Under the pieces are notes generated by a model. It made no database searches and was not told the origin of the DNA. It saw only the letters and a program-made list of their open reading frames with translations. Below, piece by piece: positions 44,275 through 52,167 of a stretch of 64,000 bases of DNA. Numbering within the stretch: the stretch's first letter is position 1; every line of letters begins with the position of its first letter. The DNA lies in assembly GCF_045689235.1 (NCBI RefSeq), contig NZ_CP136864.1, positions 3,596,001 through 3,660,000 on the forward strand, read 5' to 3'. Source of the DNA: Congregibacter variabilis. GTDB lineage: Bacteria; Pseudomonadota; Gammaproteobacteria; Pseudomonadales; Halieaceae. The position numbers were made by a program, and so were the translations under genes.

Positions 44275-44302
44275 TAAAGATCGTTGTAAATGTTGCCGCT
44301 AA
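44275..44302 (+). promoter_or_regulatory. Possible sigma-28 promoter of fliK2-flhX
   Basis: TAAA at 44275-44278 and GCCGCTAA at 44295-44302 are spaced by 16 bases. The -10 box is identical to that of the flagellin promoter, but the spacing is one base longer than ideal. It would start transcription about 100 bases before the FliK-like gene. A reversed copy of the -10 box follows at 44325-44332. Confidence 0.4.
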
Positions 44303-44333
44303 AGTATACACAGGCTGTCTATAGTTAGCGGCA
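44294..44333. repeat. Inverted repeat in pomA-fliK2 divergent region
   Basis: TGCCGCTAA at 44294-44302 and TTAGCGGCA at 44325-44333 form a perfect nine-base inverted repeat with a 22-base spacer. Each arm contains the sigma-28-type -10 box GCCGCTAA in its own orientation. It may be a regulator site, a pair of facing promoter elements or a hairpin. Confidence 0.5.
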
Positions 44334-44407
44334 CTGTAGCAGTAATCTGAAGCGCAAATTGATAAAAGTGCGCGTGGTGAATCGAAGCGTACGCTCGCAG
44401 TACAGAG

Positions 44408-45538
44408 GTGGTTTTGGAAGAATTGCAACTGGCATTGACATCAGCCCGTGTTGATCAGCGCAACTTCGGTTTGTGGATCAATAACTGGCAGATTGGTCAG
44501 ACCTTGAATGCACTGGTAAGCAATCAGCTGCCTACCGGAGAGTTGGTGCTGCGTGTCGGCGGTCAACAAATCACGGCGACGGCAGATATTCCCATTCAGC
44601 AGGGTGCACGGCTGAAGCTCGAAGTGACCCAGTTGGATCCGGTTCCGACACTTCGAGTTCTTAACCCAGTGGCCAGCCCCGCGGCGGCAAACGTCGGAGG
44701 CACGCTTCAGCTGCTTCCTGGGAACTCCTCGGGTATTGCCAGCTCACCACTTGCCAATGTCGTGCAGGCATTGCAAACGAGCCAGTTAGCGGCGGCGCTG
44801 CCGCCTTTGGTCGCGGAGTCGGTGGGGCAACTGCTAAAGCAAGTGAGCCGTCCGGGGCAGCTGTCCCAGGCCGAAGGATTGGCTGCTGCTGTTCGTGAAT
44901 CCGGGGTCTTTCTCGAAAGTGGCCTGCAGGCCTCGGCAAAAGGACGTCCTGCGGTGCTGGAGGGGGATTTTAAGGCGGGGCTGTTTCGGGCCCTTGCCCG
45001 AGTCGAAGCAGCTCTTGCTCGCATAGAGGCCCTGGGGCTGCCTGGGTCAGATGCAGAAGCGTTGCTTGAGATGAAGCGCGAGCTTGAGTCTGGCCTCGGT
45101 CGGATCACGCTCCATCAGCTGAACTCGCAGCCCAGCGATGCCCAGGCGCCCAGACACTGGCAATTAGAGATACCGCTGCAGTTGGCCGGTTCTCTGGACA
45201 GTCTGCGCATGGAAATTGACAGGGAGCCTGCCGGTGGCGACTCCAACACCCAAAGCAGCCCCGAAGATGATGTGTGGCGAGTGAAACTGCAGCTGGAGCC
45301 GAAAGCATTAGGCGCCGTAGAGATATCCATGCAGCTTCAGGGCGATGCGCTCGCCCTGAGGTTTGCGGCAGCGAGCGATGGTGTCAGACATCTGATTGAC
45401 GCGGGACTGCCCATGCTGGTGCGCGCTTTGGAAAGTCACGGTATTACCCTCACAAGCAGTCCCGCCGCCGAGCTCGTTCCCCAGAAATCCAGGGAAGAAG
45501 ATGTGCGCTCTGGTGCTACGGTGGACGTGCGAGCATGA
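44408..45538 (+). CDS. Second FliK-type hook-length control protein
   Basis: A 376-residue protein that differs from the main FliK (28044) but ends in the same kind of domain. The N-terminal part (WQIGQTLNALVSNQLPTGEL, then LVLRVGGQQITATADIPIQQ) is a beta-rich domain. The C-terminal Flg_hook-like domain (about residues 285-360) shows WRVKLQLEPKALGAVEISMQ and then LRFAAASDGVRHLIDAGLPM. It overlaps by ATGA with a gene for a free FlhB C-terminal domain. The start is GTG and lacks a strong ribosome-binding site. It may be an export-switch modulator rather than a ruler. Confidence 0.85.
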   Translation: MVLEELQLALTSARVDQRNFGLWINNWQIGQTLNALVSNQLPTGELVLRVGGQQITATADIPIQQGARLKLEVTQLDPVPTLRVLNPVASPAAANVGGTLQLLPGNSSGIASSPLANVVQALQTSQLAAALPPLVAESVGQLLKQVSRPGQLSQAEGLAAAVRESGVFLESGLQASAKGRPAVLEGDFKAGLFRALARVEAALARIEALGLPGSDAEALLEMKRELESGLGRITLHQLNSQPSDAQAPRHWQLEIPLQLAGSLDSLRMEIDREPAGGDSNTQSSPEDDVWRVKLQLEPKALGAVEISMQLQGDALALRFAAASDGVRHLIDAGLPMLVRALESHGITLTSSPAAELVPQKSREEDVRSGATVDVRA

Positions 45539-45825
45539 GTGACACAGATAAACGTTCGTCCCGGCCGGTGACTCAGTCTGCGGCGCTGTCTTATAGTGGC
45601 GAAGGTGCCCCTGTTCTCGTGGCGAAAGGCGAAAACGCCATTGCTGATCGTATTGTTGAGCTTGCTGCCGAAAACGGTGTGCCTATTGTGCAGGATGGGC
45701 AGCTTACTGAGCTTCTTTGTCAGATACCCCTGGGTGACGAGGTTCCCCCCGCCCTATATGTCGCGGTTGCGGAAGTTCTGGCCTATGTTTACCGCCTCAA
45801 TGAGCAATTAGACCGTCGCGTTTAA
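45535..45825 (+). CDS. FlhX-like free FlhB C-terminal domain
   Basis: A 96-residue soluble protein equivalent to the FlhB fragment after the NPTH cleavage site. SAALSYSGEGAPVLVAKGEN and GDEVPPALYVAVAEVLAYVY align by eye with the FlhB part after residue 273 (YSIALSYSDGSGAPKVVAKG and GDEIPGDLYLAVARVLAYLF). The NPTH motif itself is missing, so it needs no autocleavage. Such FlhX/FhlB proteins can replace the FlhB C-terminal fragment in some bacteria. Coupled to the FliK-type gene by an ATGA overlap. Confidence 0.9.
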   Translation: MSDTDKRSSRPVTQSAALSYSGEGAPVLVAKGENAIADRIVELAAENGVPIVQDGQLTELLCQIPLGDEVPPALYVAVAEVLAYVYRLNEQLDRRV

Positions 45826-45904
45826 GCATCTTCAGTAGTATCGCCTCGCGCGCAGTGCTGTTGTATGCTACGTCGCGTTATCTCACCGGTATACAACGAC
45901 GGCA

Positions 45905-47416
45905 ATGGACAAAGTTAAAGCGCTTGAACAACTGGCTATTCGCCTCTCACACATGGCTGATGGTGTGGACGAGGAGGTCGATGCTCTTCTTGTGTCTATC
46001 CGCAAGCAGTTAAAAGACGGCGGTGATACTGGCAAGATCGAGAACCTTTCGGGACGCCTGGCCCGAACCATGATGGCTAACACTGGCGTTAATCCCGACA
46101 AAGGTCGGACCGTCGAGGGTGGCTATGACCTGTCCGGCCTGCGCAAACTGATCAAGACCATGCCTGTGCGCGGCGACGAACAGGAGCGCATGGGAACTCT
46201 GGTTCAGCAGGTCGCATCGGGTACCACTTCGATGGCGCGTCAAAAGGCCCTTGTTGATTTACTGGGCTCTGCTGCCGAGGCTCTTCGGGAAGTGGCGACA
46301 CGCGACAAGACCGACAGTGGCGTGCTCGGCTGGCTGGGCAAGAAGTCCGGCGGCGATGGGGCGGATGATCGGTATGTCGCTTTGTTTGTCCAGCTTCTGC
46401 AGCGGCTTGTGGAGCATATTGATGTTCTCAATGGCAATGCGATTCGCAGCCATGCGATCAAGGATTCCCTTGAGCAAGCGGTGCATCCAGAGCAAGCACA
46501 AAAGCTCCTTGCCGAGGTTACCGACGAAATTGAGACCATCGACGCGCGCATTCGCGCGGAGAGAAACCAAACGACGGACTTTCTCGGCGATCTGCGCGAA
46601 CGTCTTGATGGCTTTGAGGAGGTACTGAATTTTCTTGCCGATGACGGAGATAGTTCTCTTAAGCGGTCAGAAGAATTACAAAGTAGTGTCGGCGAAGACA
46701 CTCGAGAAATGGGTGAGGCGGCAAAGTCCGATGATATTGTTAAGGTCCGCAGTGTTATCGCGACTGGCCTGACCAAGCTGACTCAGCGCCTTGCCGAGCA
46801 TGTTGTGTCCGAGCGCGAACAACACGAACATTCCAAGGCAAAGGTAGCCGAGCTCAATGAGAGACTTGCGCACCTTGAAGACGAAGCAGATATTCTGCGC
46901 AGTGAAATTCGCAACAAAAATGATCTGGCGCTAAAAGACGCACTCACCGGTGTCTACAATCGCGCGGGCTACGATGAGCGAACGCATGAACTTTTTGCTC
47001 GGTGGCAACGCTCTGGTGCTTCGCTTTCTATCGTGTTTGTCGACTGCAACAAGTTCAAAGAAATCAACGATACCTATGGACACACCGCAGGCGATCTTGT
47101 GCTTGTGAAGGTGGCGGATGTATTGCAGATGAGAGCCAGGGCGAGCGATATTGTCTGTCGCTACGGTGGTGATGAGTTTGTCATTTTGCTGCCTGATACC
47201 CATGTGCAAGGCGCTGAAGTTTTTGCACGCAGCGTTTGTGATGAGGTGCTTAACGCGGGCTTCAATGACAATGGTAAGCCTCTGGATGTGTCTATCTCCT
47301 GTGGAGTCACCGAGTTGGTTGTCGGTGACACACTGGAAAGTGCCGTTGGTCGCGCCGATGAAGCGATGTACCAGGCCAAGAAAATGGACGGTATAAAAGT
47401 CTGCGTGGTCAAATAG
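45905..47416 (+). CDS. Diguanylate cyclase with GGDEF domain
   Basis: A 503-residue enzyme making c-di-GMP from two GTP. The C-terminal GGDEF domain has the active-site motif GGDEF at residues 421-425 and the product-inhibition I-site RASD at 412-415, five residues ahead. It also contains DALTGVYNRAGYDE and VDCNKFKEINDTYGHTAGDL, so all catalytic features are present. The first 330 residues are helical and highly charged, with a coiled coil just before the catalytic domain (SEREQHEHSKAKVAELNERL). I see no membrane segment and no named sensory domain. It sits at the end of the flagellar locus and could set c-di-GMP levels for the PilZ and FleQ-like proteins. Confidence 0.92.
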   Translation: MDKVKALEQLAIRLSHMADGVDEEVDALLVSIRKQLKDGGDTGKIENLSGRLARTMMANTGVNPDKGRTVEGGYDLSGLRKLIKTMPVRGDEQERMGTLVQQVASGTTSMARQKALVDLLGSAAEALREVATRDKTDSGVLGWLGKKSGGDGADDRYVALFVQLLQRLVEHIDVLNGNAIRSHAIKDSLEQAVHPEQAQKLLAEVTDEIETIDARIRAERNQTTDFLGDLRERLDGFEEVLNFLADDGDSSLKRSEELQSSVGEDTREMGEAAKSDDIVKVRSVIATGLTKLTQRLAEHVVSEREQHEHSKAKVAELNERLAHLEDEADILRSEIRNKNDLALKDALTGVYNRAGYDERTHELFARWQRSGASLSIVFVDCNKFKEINDTYGHTAGDLVLVKVADVLQMRARASDIVCRYGGDEFVILLPDTHVQGAEVFARSVCDEVLNAGFNDNGKPLDVSISCGVTELVVGDTLESAVGRADEAMYQAKKMDGIKVCVVK

Positions 47417-47594
47417 ACACGCAATAGGCCTGTCGCGCCGGGCTTGGGTGTGCATTCCTCCAGCCCCGTGCAAAAAAATGGCCGCTATTCTCGGCAGCTA
47501 AGTTACCTCTGCTATAAACACTTGAGCCCACACACACAAATTAAATGTCTGTGACGTCTGGCCTGCTCAGAGTTAATCTATTATAATTTACTAA

Positions 47595-47686
47595 TATACC
47601 GCGTAGTGCTTACGCTGGTTCCAGTCTTCGGTCCGTAAGCGTTTGCTTACGGTTGGCCTCTTGGCTTCGTGCCAAGGGGCTTTTTT
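47595..47686 (+). ncRNA. Candidate structured small RNA or leader-like element
   Basis: A possible short RNA of about 90 bases. A TATAAT box lies at 47582-47587. The predicted transcript contains GCTTACG at 47608-47614, CCGTAAGC at 47633-47640 and GCTTACGG at 47645-47652. The middle copy can pair with either the first or the third, giving two mutually exclusive stems. A ten-pair terminator hairpin with a T run follows at once. There is no downstream gene on this strand, so a riboswitch for a gene is unlikely; a stand-alone small RNA, or an elaborate terminator for the cyclase gene, is more likely. No -35 box is obvious and I recognise no known RNA family. Confidence 0.4.
47656..47686 (+). terminator. 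Rho-independent terminator before dps
   Basis: The left arm GCCTCTTGGC (47656-47665) pairs with GCCAAGGGGC (47671-47680) over ten pairs (one G-T wobble), with a TTCGT loop, and is followed by six T at 47681-47686. It ends plus-strand transcription before the convergent dps gene. Confidence 0.85.
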
Positions 47687-47760
47687 ATAGTTGCTGCCTG
47701 TGCAGTCGAGGATGAGCGTCGGACTCGACGCTCATTGGCTCTGACTTTTGATTGTCCGGC

Positions 47761-48231
47761 TTATGCCGCTAGCGCTCGCAGCATCCATGCTGTCTTCTCA
47801 TGCACACGCATGCGGTCTGAGACCAGAGCGGCGGAGGACTCATCGTCCGCGCCCTGAGCTTTCAGCAAAACCTCTCTGCAAGTTTTGACGATTTGCTCGT
47901 GTCCCTGGGTCAGAATACGAATCATTTCTGAGGCAGGCGGCACGCCATCAACCTCATCAATGTTGGAAAGTTCGGCAAAGGCCTTGTAAGTTCCTGGAGC
48001 AACCACATCCAGAGTTCGAATCCGTTCCGCGATCTCATCAACCGCGATTGCAAGTTCGTTATAGTGCTCCTCGAACATTAGATGCAGTTCGCGAAATTGT
48101 GGGCCGGTAACGTTCCAGTGAAAGTTATGCGTCTGCAGATACAAAGTGTAGGAGTCTGCCAGCAAAACCTTTAGGCCTCCCGCAATACTCAGTCGATCTG
48201 CTTCATTGATACCGATATCTATGCTGCTCAT
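47761..48231 (-). CDS. dps: Dps ferritin-like DNA-protection protein
   Basis: A 156-residue Dps-family protein that stores iron with hydrogen peroxide as oxidant and protects DNA. The ferroxidase signature is present: LYLQTHNFHWNVTGPQFREL, then MFEEHYNELAIAVDEIAERI with the conserved His, Asp and Glu ligands. Helix lengths and total size fit Dps. A short polar N-terminus without a Lys-rich tail suggests weak or no direct DNA binding. A GGGAA site precedes the ATG. It is divergent from the oxidoreductase gene. Confidence 0.94.
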   Translation of the reverse strand: MSSIDIGINEADRLSIAGGLKVLLADSYTLYLQTHNFHWNVTGPQFRELHLMFEEHYNELAIAVDEIAERIRTLDVVAPGTYKAFAELSNIDEVDGVPPASEMIRILTQGHEQIVKTCREVLLKAQGADDESSAALVSDRMRVHEKTAWMLRALAA

Positions 48232-48330
48232 AGCGTTCCCTTTTCTGATGATGGTGCTTTCATTTCATGTCCCTTCAGCTCTTTGATATGGTGGCGTCCT
48301 GCTCAATTTCAAGCTAAGGAAGCCAACACT

Positions 48331-49623
48331 GTGACAAGCCTCAAAAACCCACTCACGCTGCCCTGTGGAGCGGTTGTTCCCAACCGCCTCGTAAAGGCAG
48401 CAATGACCGAAGGACTTGCCAGCATCGGTGGAGTGCCTACAAGCGCTCTGGAGCGCCTTTATGGGATTTGGTCTGAAGGTGGGGCGGGGGTACTGATCAC
48501 CGGCAACGTGGTTGTTGATGCCTATCATCTGGAGCGTCCGGGCAACGTCGTGGTTGATCGAGTTCCGGATGCAGTCATGAAGGATGCGCTGGCAAGCTGG
48601 GCCTCTGCCGCCACTGCAGCAGGTAATCATGCATGGGTTCAGATCAGTCATGCCGGACGGCAAACATTAAAAACGGTGAACCCACACCCCAAGGCGCCCT
48701 CGGCGGTAAAGTTGGGTTTACCTGGTGGGCAATTTGGAGAGCCTGTGGCGCTCACCAGTGAGGAAATCTCAGAGCTGGTGCAACGCTTTGCGATTGCCGC
48801 AAAAGCGATGAAAGACGCAGGCTTTACCGGCGTGCAGATTCACGGTGCTCACGGGTATTTGATCTCACAGTTCTTAAGTCCAAGAACTAATCAGCGCGAT
48901 GATCGCTATGGCGGCGAGCTTGAGAATCGCGCGCGTTTTCTGCTTGAGATTGTCGATGCCACGCGGGAAGCTGTGGGGCCAGAGTTTCCAGTGGCCGTAA
49001 AGTTAAACAGTGCGGATTTTCAAAAAGGCGGATTCGACTTTGATGACAGTCTGCGCGTCGCCAAGTGGCTCGAGGAGCATAGCGTTGATGTTATCGAGAT
49101 TTCAGGTGGTACTTACGAACAACCCAAGTTGCTGGGTATGGAAGGCTTGGAGCCCGAGGAACAGCAGCACGTTGCCGCGTCCACCTTACGCCGCGAAGCC
49201 TATTTTGTGGATTTCGCTCTAGCTATGCAAAAGCAGGTATCTATTCCGCTGATGGTCACCGGTGGTTTTCGATCCCGAGCTGCAATGGAGCAGGCTCTGG
49301 AGGAAGGCGGAGCATCGCTCATAGGCTTGGGGCGTCCGCTGTGTGTACAGACAGATGGACCGGCGCGGTTGCTTGCTGGGGCTGAGTCATTGCCCCGCTA
49401 TGAAAATGAACTGGCGTTGTTGCCATCCTGGCTTGGCTTTCTTAAGGGTATAAGCCTTATCCGCACCCTGAGTACTTTCGCAACCACGTACTGGTTTTAT
49501 GCGCAGTTGGACTCGCTGGGACAACGCGGTGAAGTTATAGCTGACCTGTCAGTGTTTAAGGCTGCAATACAGGTTACCAAGCAGCAGTCCTCGTTTCTCA
49601 AAGCGAGGGAGAAGCAAGGCTAG
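48331..49623 (+). CDS. Old Yellow Enzyme family NADH:flavin oxidoreductase
   Basis: A 430-residue FMN-dependent ene-reductase-type protein. The TIM-barrel signature is clear: KAAMTEGLA near the N-terminus, AWVQISHAGRQT, then GVQIHGAHGYLISQFLSPRT with NQRDDRYGGELENRARFLLE, which carry FMN and substrate ligands. A C-terminal tail of about 60 residues is longer than in simple members and partly hydrophobic (WLGFLKGISLIRTLSTFATT). The GTG at 48331 with a TAAGGA site is preferred over an upstream ATG. The substrate is unknown. Confidence 0.9.
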   Translation: MTSLKNPLTLPCGAVVPNRLVKAAMTEGLASIGGVPTSALERLYGIWSEGGAGVLITGNVVVDAYHLERPGNVVVDRVPDAVMKDALASWASAATAAGNHAWVQISHAGRQTLKTVNPHPKAPSAVKLGLPGGQFGEPVALTSEEISELVQRFAIAAKAMKDAGFTGVQIHGAHGYLISQFLSPRTNQRDDRYGGELENRARFLLEIVDATREAVGPEFPVAVKLNSADFQKGGFDFDDSLRVAKWLEEHSVDVIEISGGTYEQPKLLGMEGLEPEEQQHVAASTLRREAYFVDFALAMQKQVSIPLMVTGGFRSRAAMEQALEEGGASLIGLGRPLCVQTDGPARLLAGAESLPRYENELALLPSWLGFLKGISLIRTLSTFATTYWFYAQLDSLGQRGEVIADLSVFKAAIQVTKQQSSFLKAREKQG

Positions 49624-49669
49624 TCACCATACGATTCAGCTGAGGTGTTGCCGTCAGGGCGGTATCTAG

Positions 49670-50854
49670 CTAATCAATGAGTTCCAGGTCCATCCATACC
49701 AAGCGATGATCAGAGGATGATCCGCGTTTGTTGACCAGACGCCGGAGAGGGTCGTCGGGAGCAGGCCAGAACACCCCCGCATCGATCACTCTCCATCCCG
49801 CCTTACTGGGTATGACGTAGTCAGCGCGCATACCCCAGCTTGCTGTATGGGTGGGGCCAAAGGTACTGTCGGCGCGGTTCGCTCTGCCTCCGTCGCTGCT
49901 GGGCAGTAGACCCCGGCGAACTTTCGCGTGACCCAATAGTGCTGTGATTCCTTCGCGCCGCGCATCGCCTTCTTCCATGGAGGCATTCAGATCGCCGACT
50001 ACCACAAAGCGATTGTCTTGCAGTCCACCTGATCCGCCCTTGTCATCATAGATGTAGGCCGCTTGGTCCCCTCCCTCTATGTAGTCTGTCCAAAAGCGGA
50101 TTTCATCGTGATTTCGCCTGCCGTTACGATCTTCGGGGCCATCAAATACCGGTGGCGTTGGATGACTGGCCAGTACGTGTAGAGACTTTCCATTGATGCG
50201 CACGGGAATGTCCCAATGGGATTTGGAGGATAGTCGCAGCTGCTCCTGAATCTCGTTGCTGTACCATAGCTCGCCATCCGCGCCCCGCATATCCGCCATG
50301 AGATTGCCGGGCATGTCTTTCCATTTGAACAGCTGAAAGCTGCGAATTGCTTCAAAGTCGATGGGGTAACGACTGAAAAGAAGCATGCCGTATTGCCCCG
50401 GGTACAGACCAAAGCCAAATGCGTCGTTGCCTGTGCCTGAGGCCTTACCGTCACGGTCCAGGTCCATACCTGAATCAACGCCGGTGTTAACGGGACCCTG
50501 GTAGAAATAGGGGTAGTCGATAGCTGTCGTTCCGGCTCGAGACTGTTGGAGGTAGCGTTCCAGGAAAGGCTTTACTCCCCGGGCTGGATCCGCGTGGTAG
50601 TCAAACTCATTGAGCAGCAATATATCGGGCCGCACGCGCTGGATGATCTCGGCGATATTACTGATCTGGGGGTGATCGCTATTGCTAAGCGCGGCCGGTA
50701 GCTCATGGCCACTGGGGGTGACACCTTTGCCCACGTAATTGCCGCCTTCCATGCTTACGTTAAAAGTCGCTACGCGAATCACACGCCCCTCGCTATGCGC
50801 TCCCACAGGCATTAGCAGCGCAACAAATACAAGGGTAATGCAAAGGCGGGACAT
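49670..50854 (-). CDS. Secreted endonuclease/exonuclease/phosphatase-fold protein
   Basis: A 394-residue exported protein. An N-terminal signal peptide (LCITLVFVALLMPVGAHS) precedes the EEP fold: VIRVATFNVSMEGGNYVG, the metal-ligand Glu in LLNEFDYH, VVVGDLNASMEEGDARREGI and the C-terminal SSDHRLVWMDLEL with the catalytic His. The signal peptide places it in the periplasm or outside. Family members cleave nucleic acids or phosphoesters; the substrate here cannot be told. It is convergent with the preceding oxidoreductase gene. Confidence 0.9.
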   Translation of the reverse strand: MSRLCITLVFVALLMPVGAHSEGRVIRVATFNVSMEGGNYVGKGVTPSGHELPAALSNSDHPQISNIAEIIQRVRPDILLLNEFDYHADPARGVKPFLERYLQQSRAGTTAIDYPYFYQGPVNTGVDSGMDLDRDGKASGTGNDAFGFGLYPGQYGMLLFSRYPIDFEAIRSFQLFKWKDMPGNLMADMRGADGELWYSNEIQEQLRLSSKSHWDIPVRINGKSLHVLASHPTPPVFDGPEDRNGRRNHDEIRFWTDYIEGGDQAAYIYDDKGGSGGLQDNRFVVVGDLNASMEEGDARREGITALLGHAKVRRGLLPSSDGGRANRADSTFGPTHTASWGMRADYVIPSKAGWRVIDAGVFWPAPDDPLRRLVNKRGSSSDHRLVWMDLELID

Positions 50855-51023
50855 TTGGGCTCCATCATGAATGGCGGGGCTGCTTCCTCAAAAATACGGC
50901 GGTCACGTTAGCACGCCCTTGTAAATTTCACCCGTGGTTTTCTCAGCGTGGGTCGCGGTGTTCGCGTAGAATAGCGGGCAAAATTATCTCACGCGCCTAG
51001 TGGTTTCTCGGAGTCGAAGTTCC

Positions 51024-52157
51024 ATGAGTGTCGATATTAATGCAGCAAAGAAATTCCTGTCTCGCGACTTTATGGACTTTTGTATCAGGCTGGGCCTGAT
51101 CGTAGTCGTTGTAGTCGCCTGTGAGCGTATATTCGCTCCGTTCCTGCCGATCATGCTTTGGGGCGTTATTTTGGCTGTTTCTCTTTATCCGTTGTTTTTA
51201 TCGCTGTGTCGGCGCACAGGCTTTAGCCCCGGCCATACAGCGACGCTAATGGTGGTATTGGGCATATTGCTACTGGGTGTGCCTACGGTCATGTTGGGCA
51301 GTTCTTTCGCAACCCACATTTTTGATGTCGTGGGTAATTTTGATGTCAGTGCGGCCACGGTCAGCGCTCCGGACGCTTCGGTGAAGGACTGGCCTGTCGT
51401 TGGAGAAAGAGTCTTTGACGCCTGGTCTTTTGCGCATACGGACTTGCCAGGCTTTGTTGAAAGTCTGCAGCCCCAGTTAGGTAATTTTAGTAAGAGCGCG
51501 TTAAAGGCAGCGGCGAGCACTGCGGGTACTTTGTTGTTTTTCTTCGGGGCACTCATTATTGCGGGGGTCATGATGGCCTATGGCGAGTCCGGGACTGCAG
51601 CTATGGGGCGTATTTTTAGGCGAATGGTTGGCGAGCAAAAAGGCTCCGTCATGCACACGATTACCACTCTGACCGTGCGATCCGTGGCAACCGGTGTAGT
51701 GGGTGTTGCGTTTATTCAGGCACTGTTACTGGGTGTTGGATTTATGATGGCAGGTATTCCTGCGGCTGGACTACTGGCGCTTGTGGTACTGGTGATCGGT
51801 ATTCTTCAGCTTCCGGCGCTGTTAGTGTCGCTTCCCGCGATTGCTTTCGTATGGGGTATGGGTGATGGCGGCACTGTGGTTAACGTCGCGCTCACTGTGT
51901 ACTTTGTGGTTGCCGGAATTGCCGATAACGTTCTAAAACCGATGCTCTTGGGTCGTGGTGTGAGCGTTCCCATGCCTGTTGTGCTTTTGGGCGCCTTGGG
52001 AGGAATGATGGGAGCCGGGATTGTGGGGCTCTTTGTTGGGGCGGTAATACTGAGTGTGGGCTACGAGTTGTTTATGGGCTGGGTGGATGAGGATGCTCTT
52101 ACGGCGGCAATGTCAGAAGGTGATGCAGCAGGCACCTCTCAAGGCGCAGCGGACTGA
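51024..52157 (+). CDS. AI-2E family transporter (membrane protein)
   Basis: A 377-residue protein with about eight hydrophobic helices in the AI-2E/YdiK family layout: a pair at the N-terminus (LGLIVVVVVACERIFAPFLP), a soluble middle region, then a dense C-terminal membrane block (GVGFMMAGIPAAGLLALVVL, ALLVSLPAIAFVWGMGDGGT). LGRGVSVPMPVVLLGALGGM near the end is a family feature. Substrates vary (autoinducer export, sodium/proton exchange) and are not deducible. A GTG at 51000 would add eight residues. Eleven bases separate it from the efflux gene that follows. Confidence 0.85.
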   Translation: MSVDINAAKKFLSRDFMDFCIRLGLIVVVVVACERIFAPFLPIMLWGVILAVSLYPLFLSLCRRTGFSPGHTATLMVVLGILLLGVPTVMLGSSFATHIFDVVGNFDVSAATVSAPDASVKDWPVVGERVFDAWSFAHTDLPGFVESLQPQLGNFSKSALKAAASTAGTLLFFFGALIIAGVMMAYGESGTAAMGRIFRRMVGEQKGSVMHTITTLTVRSVATGVVGVAFIQALLLGVGFMMAGIPAAGLLALVVLVIGILQLPALLVSLPAIAFVWGMGDGGTVVNVALTVYFVVAGIADNVLKPMLLGRGVSVPMPVVLLGALGGMMGAGIVGLFVGAVILSVGYELFMGWVDEDALTAAMSEGDAAGTSQGAAD

Positions 52158-52167
52158 TTGAATCCCT

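Larger units (their letters stand above)
47417..47760 (+). other. DGC-dps intergenic region
   Basis: A 344-base stretch between the end of the diguanylate cyclase gene and the convergent dps gene. The first part has no clear element. The centre is AT-rich with a TATAAT box at 47582-47587, followed by three stem-forming segments and a strong terminator, annotated separately as an RNA candidate. The last 75 bases look unremarkable. Confidence 0.6.
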
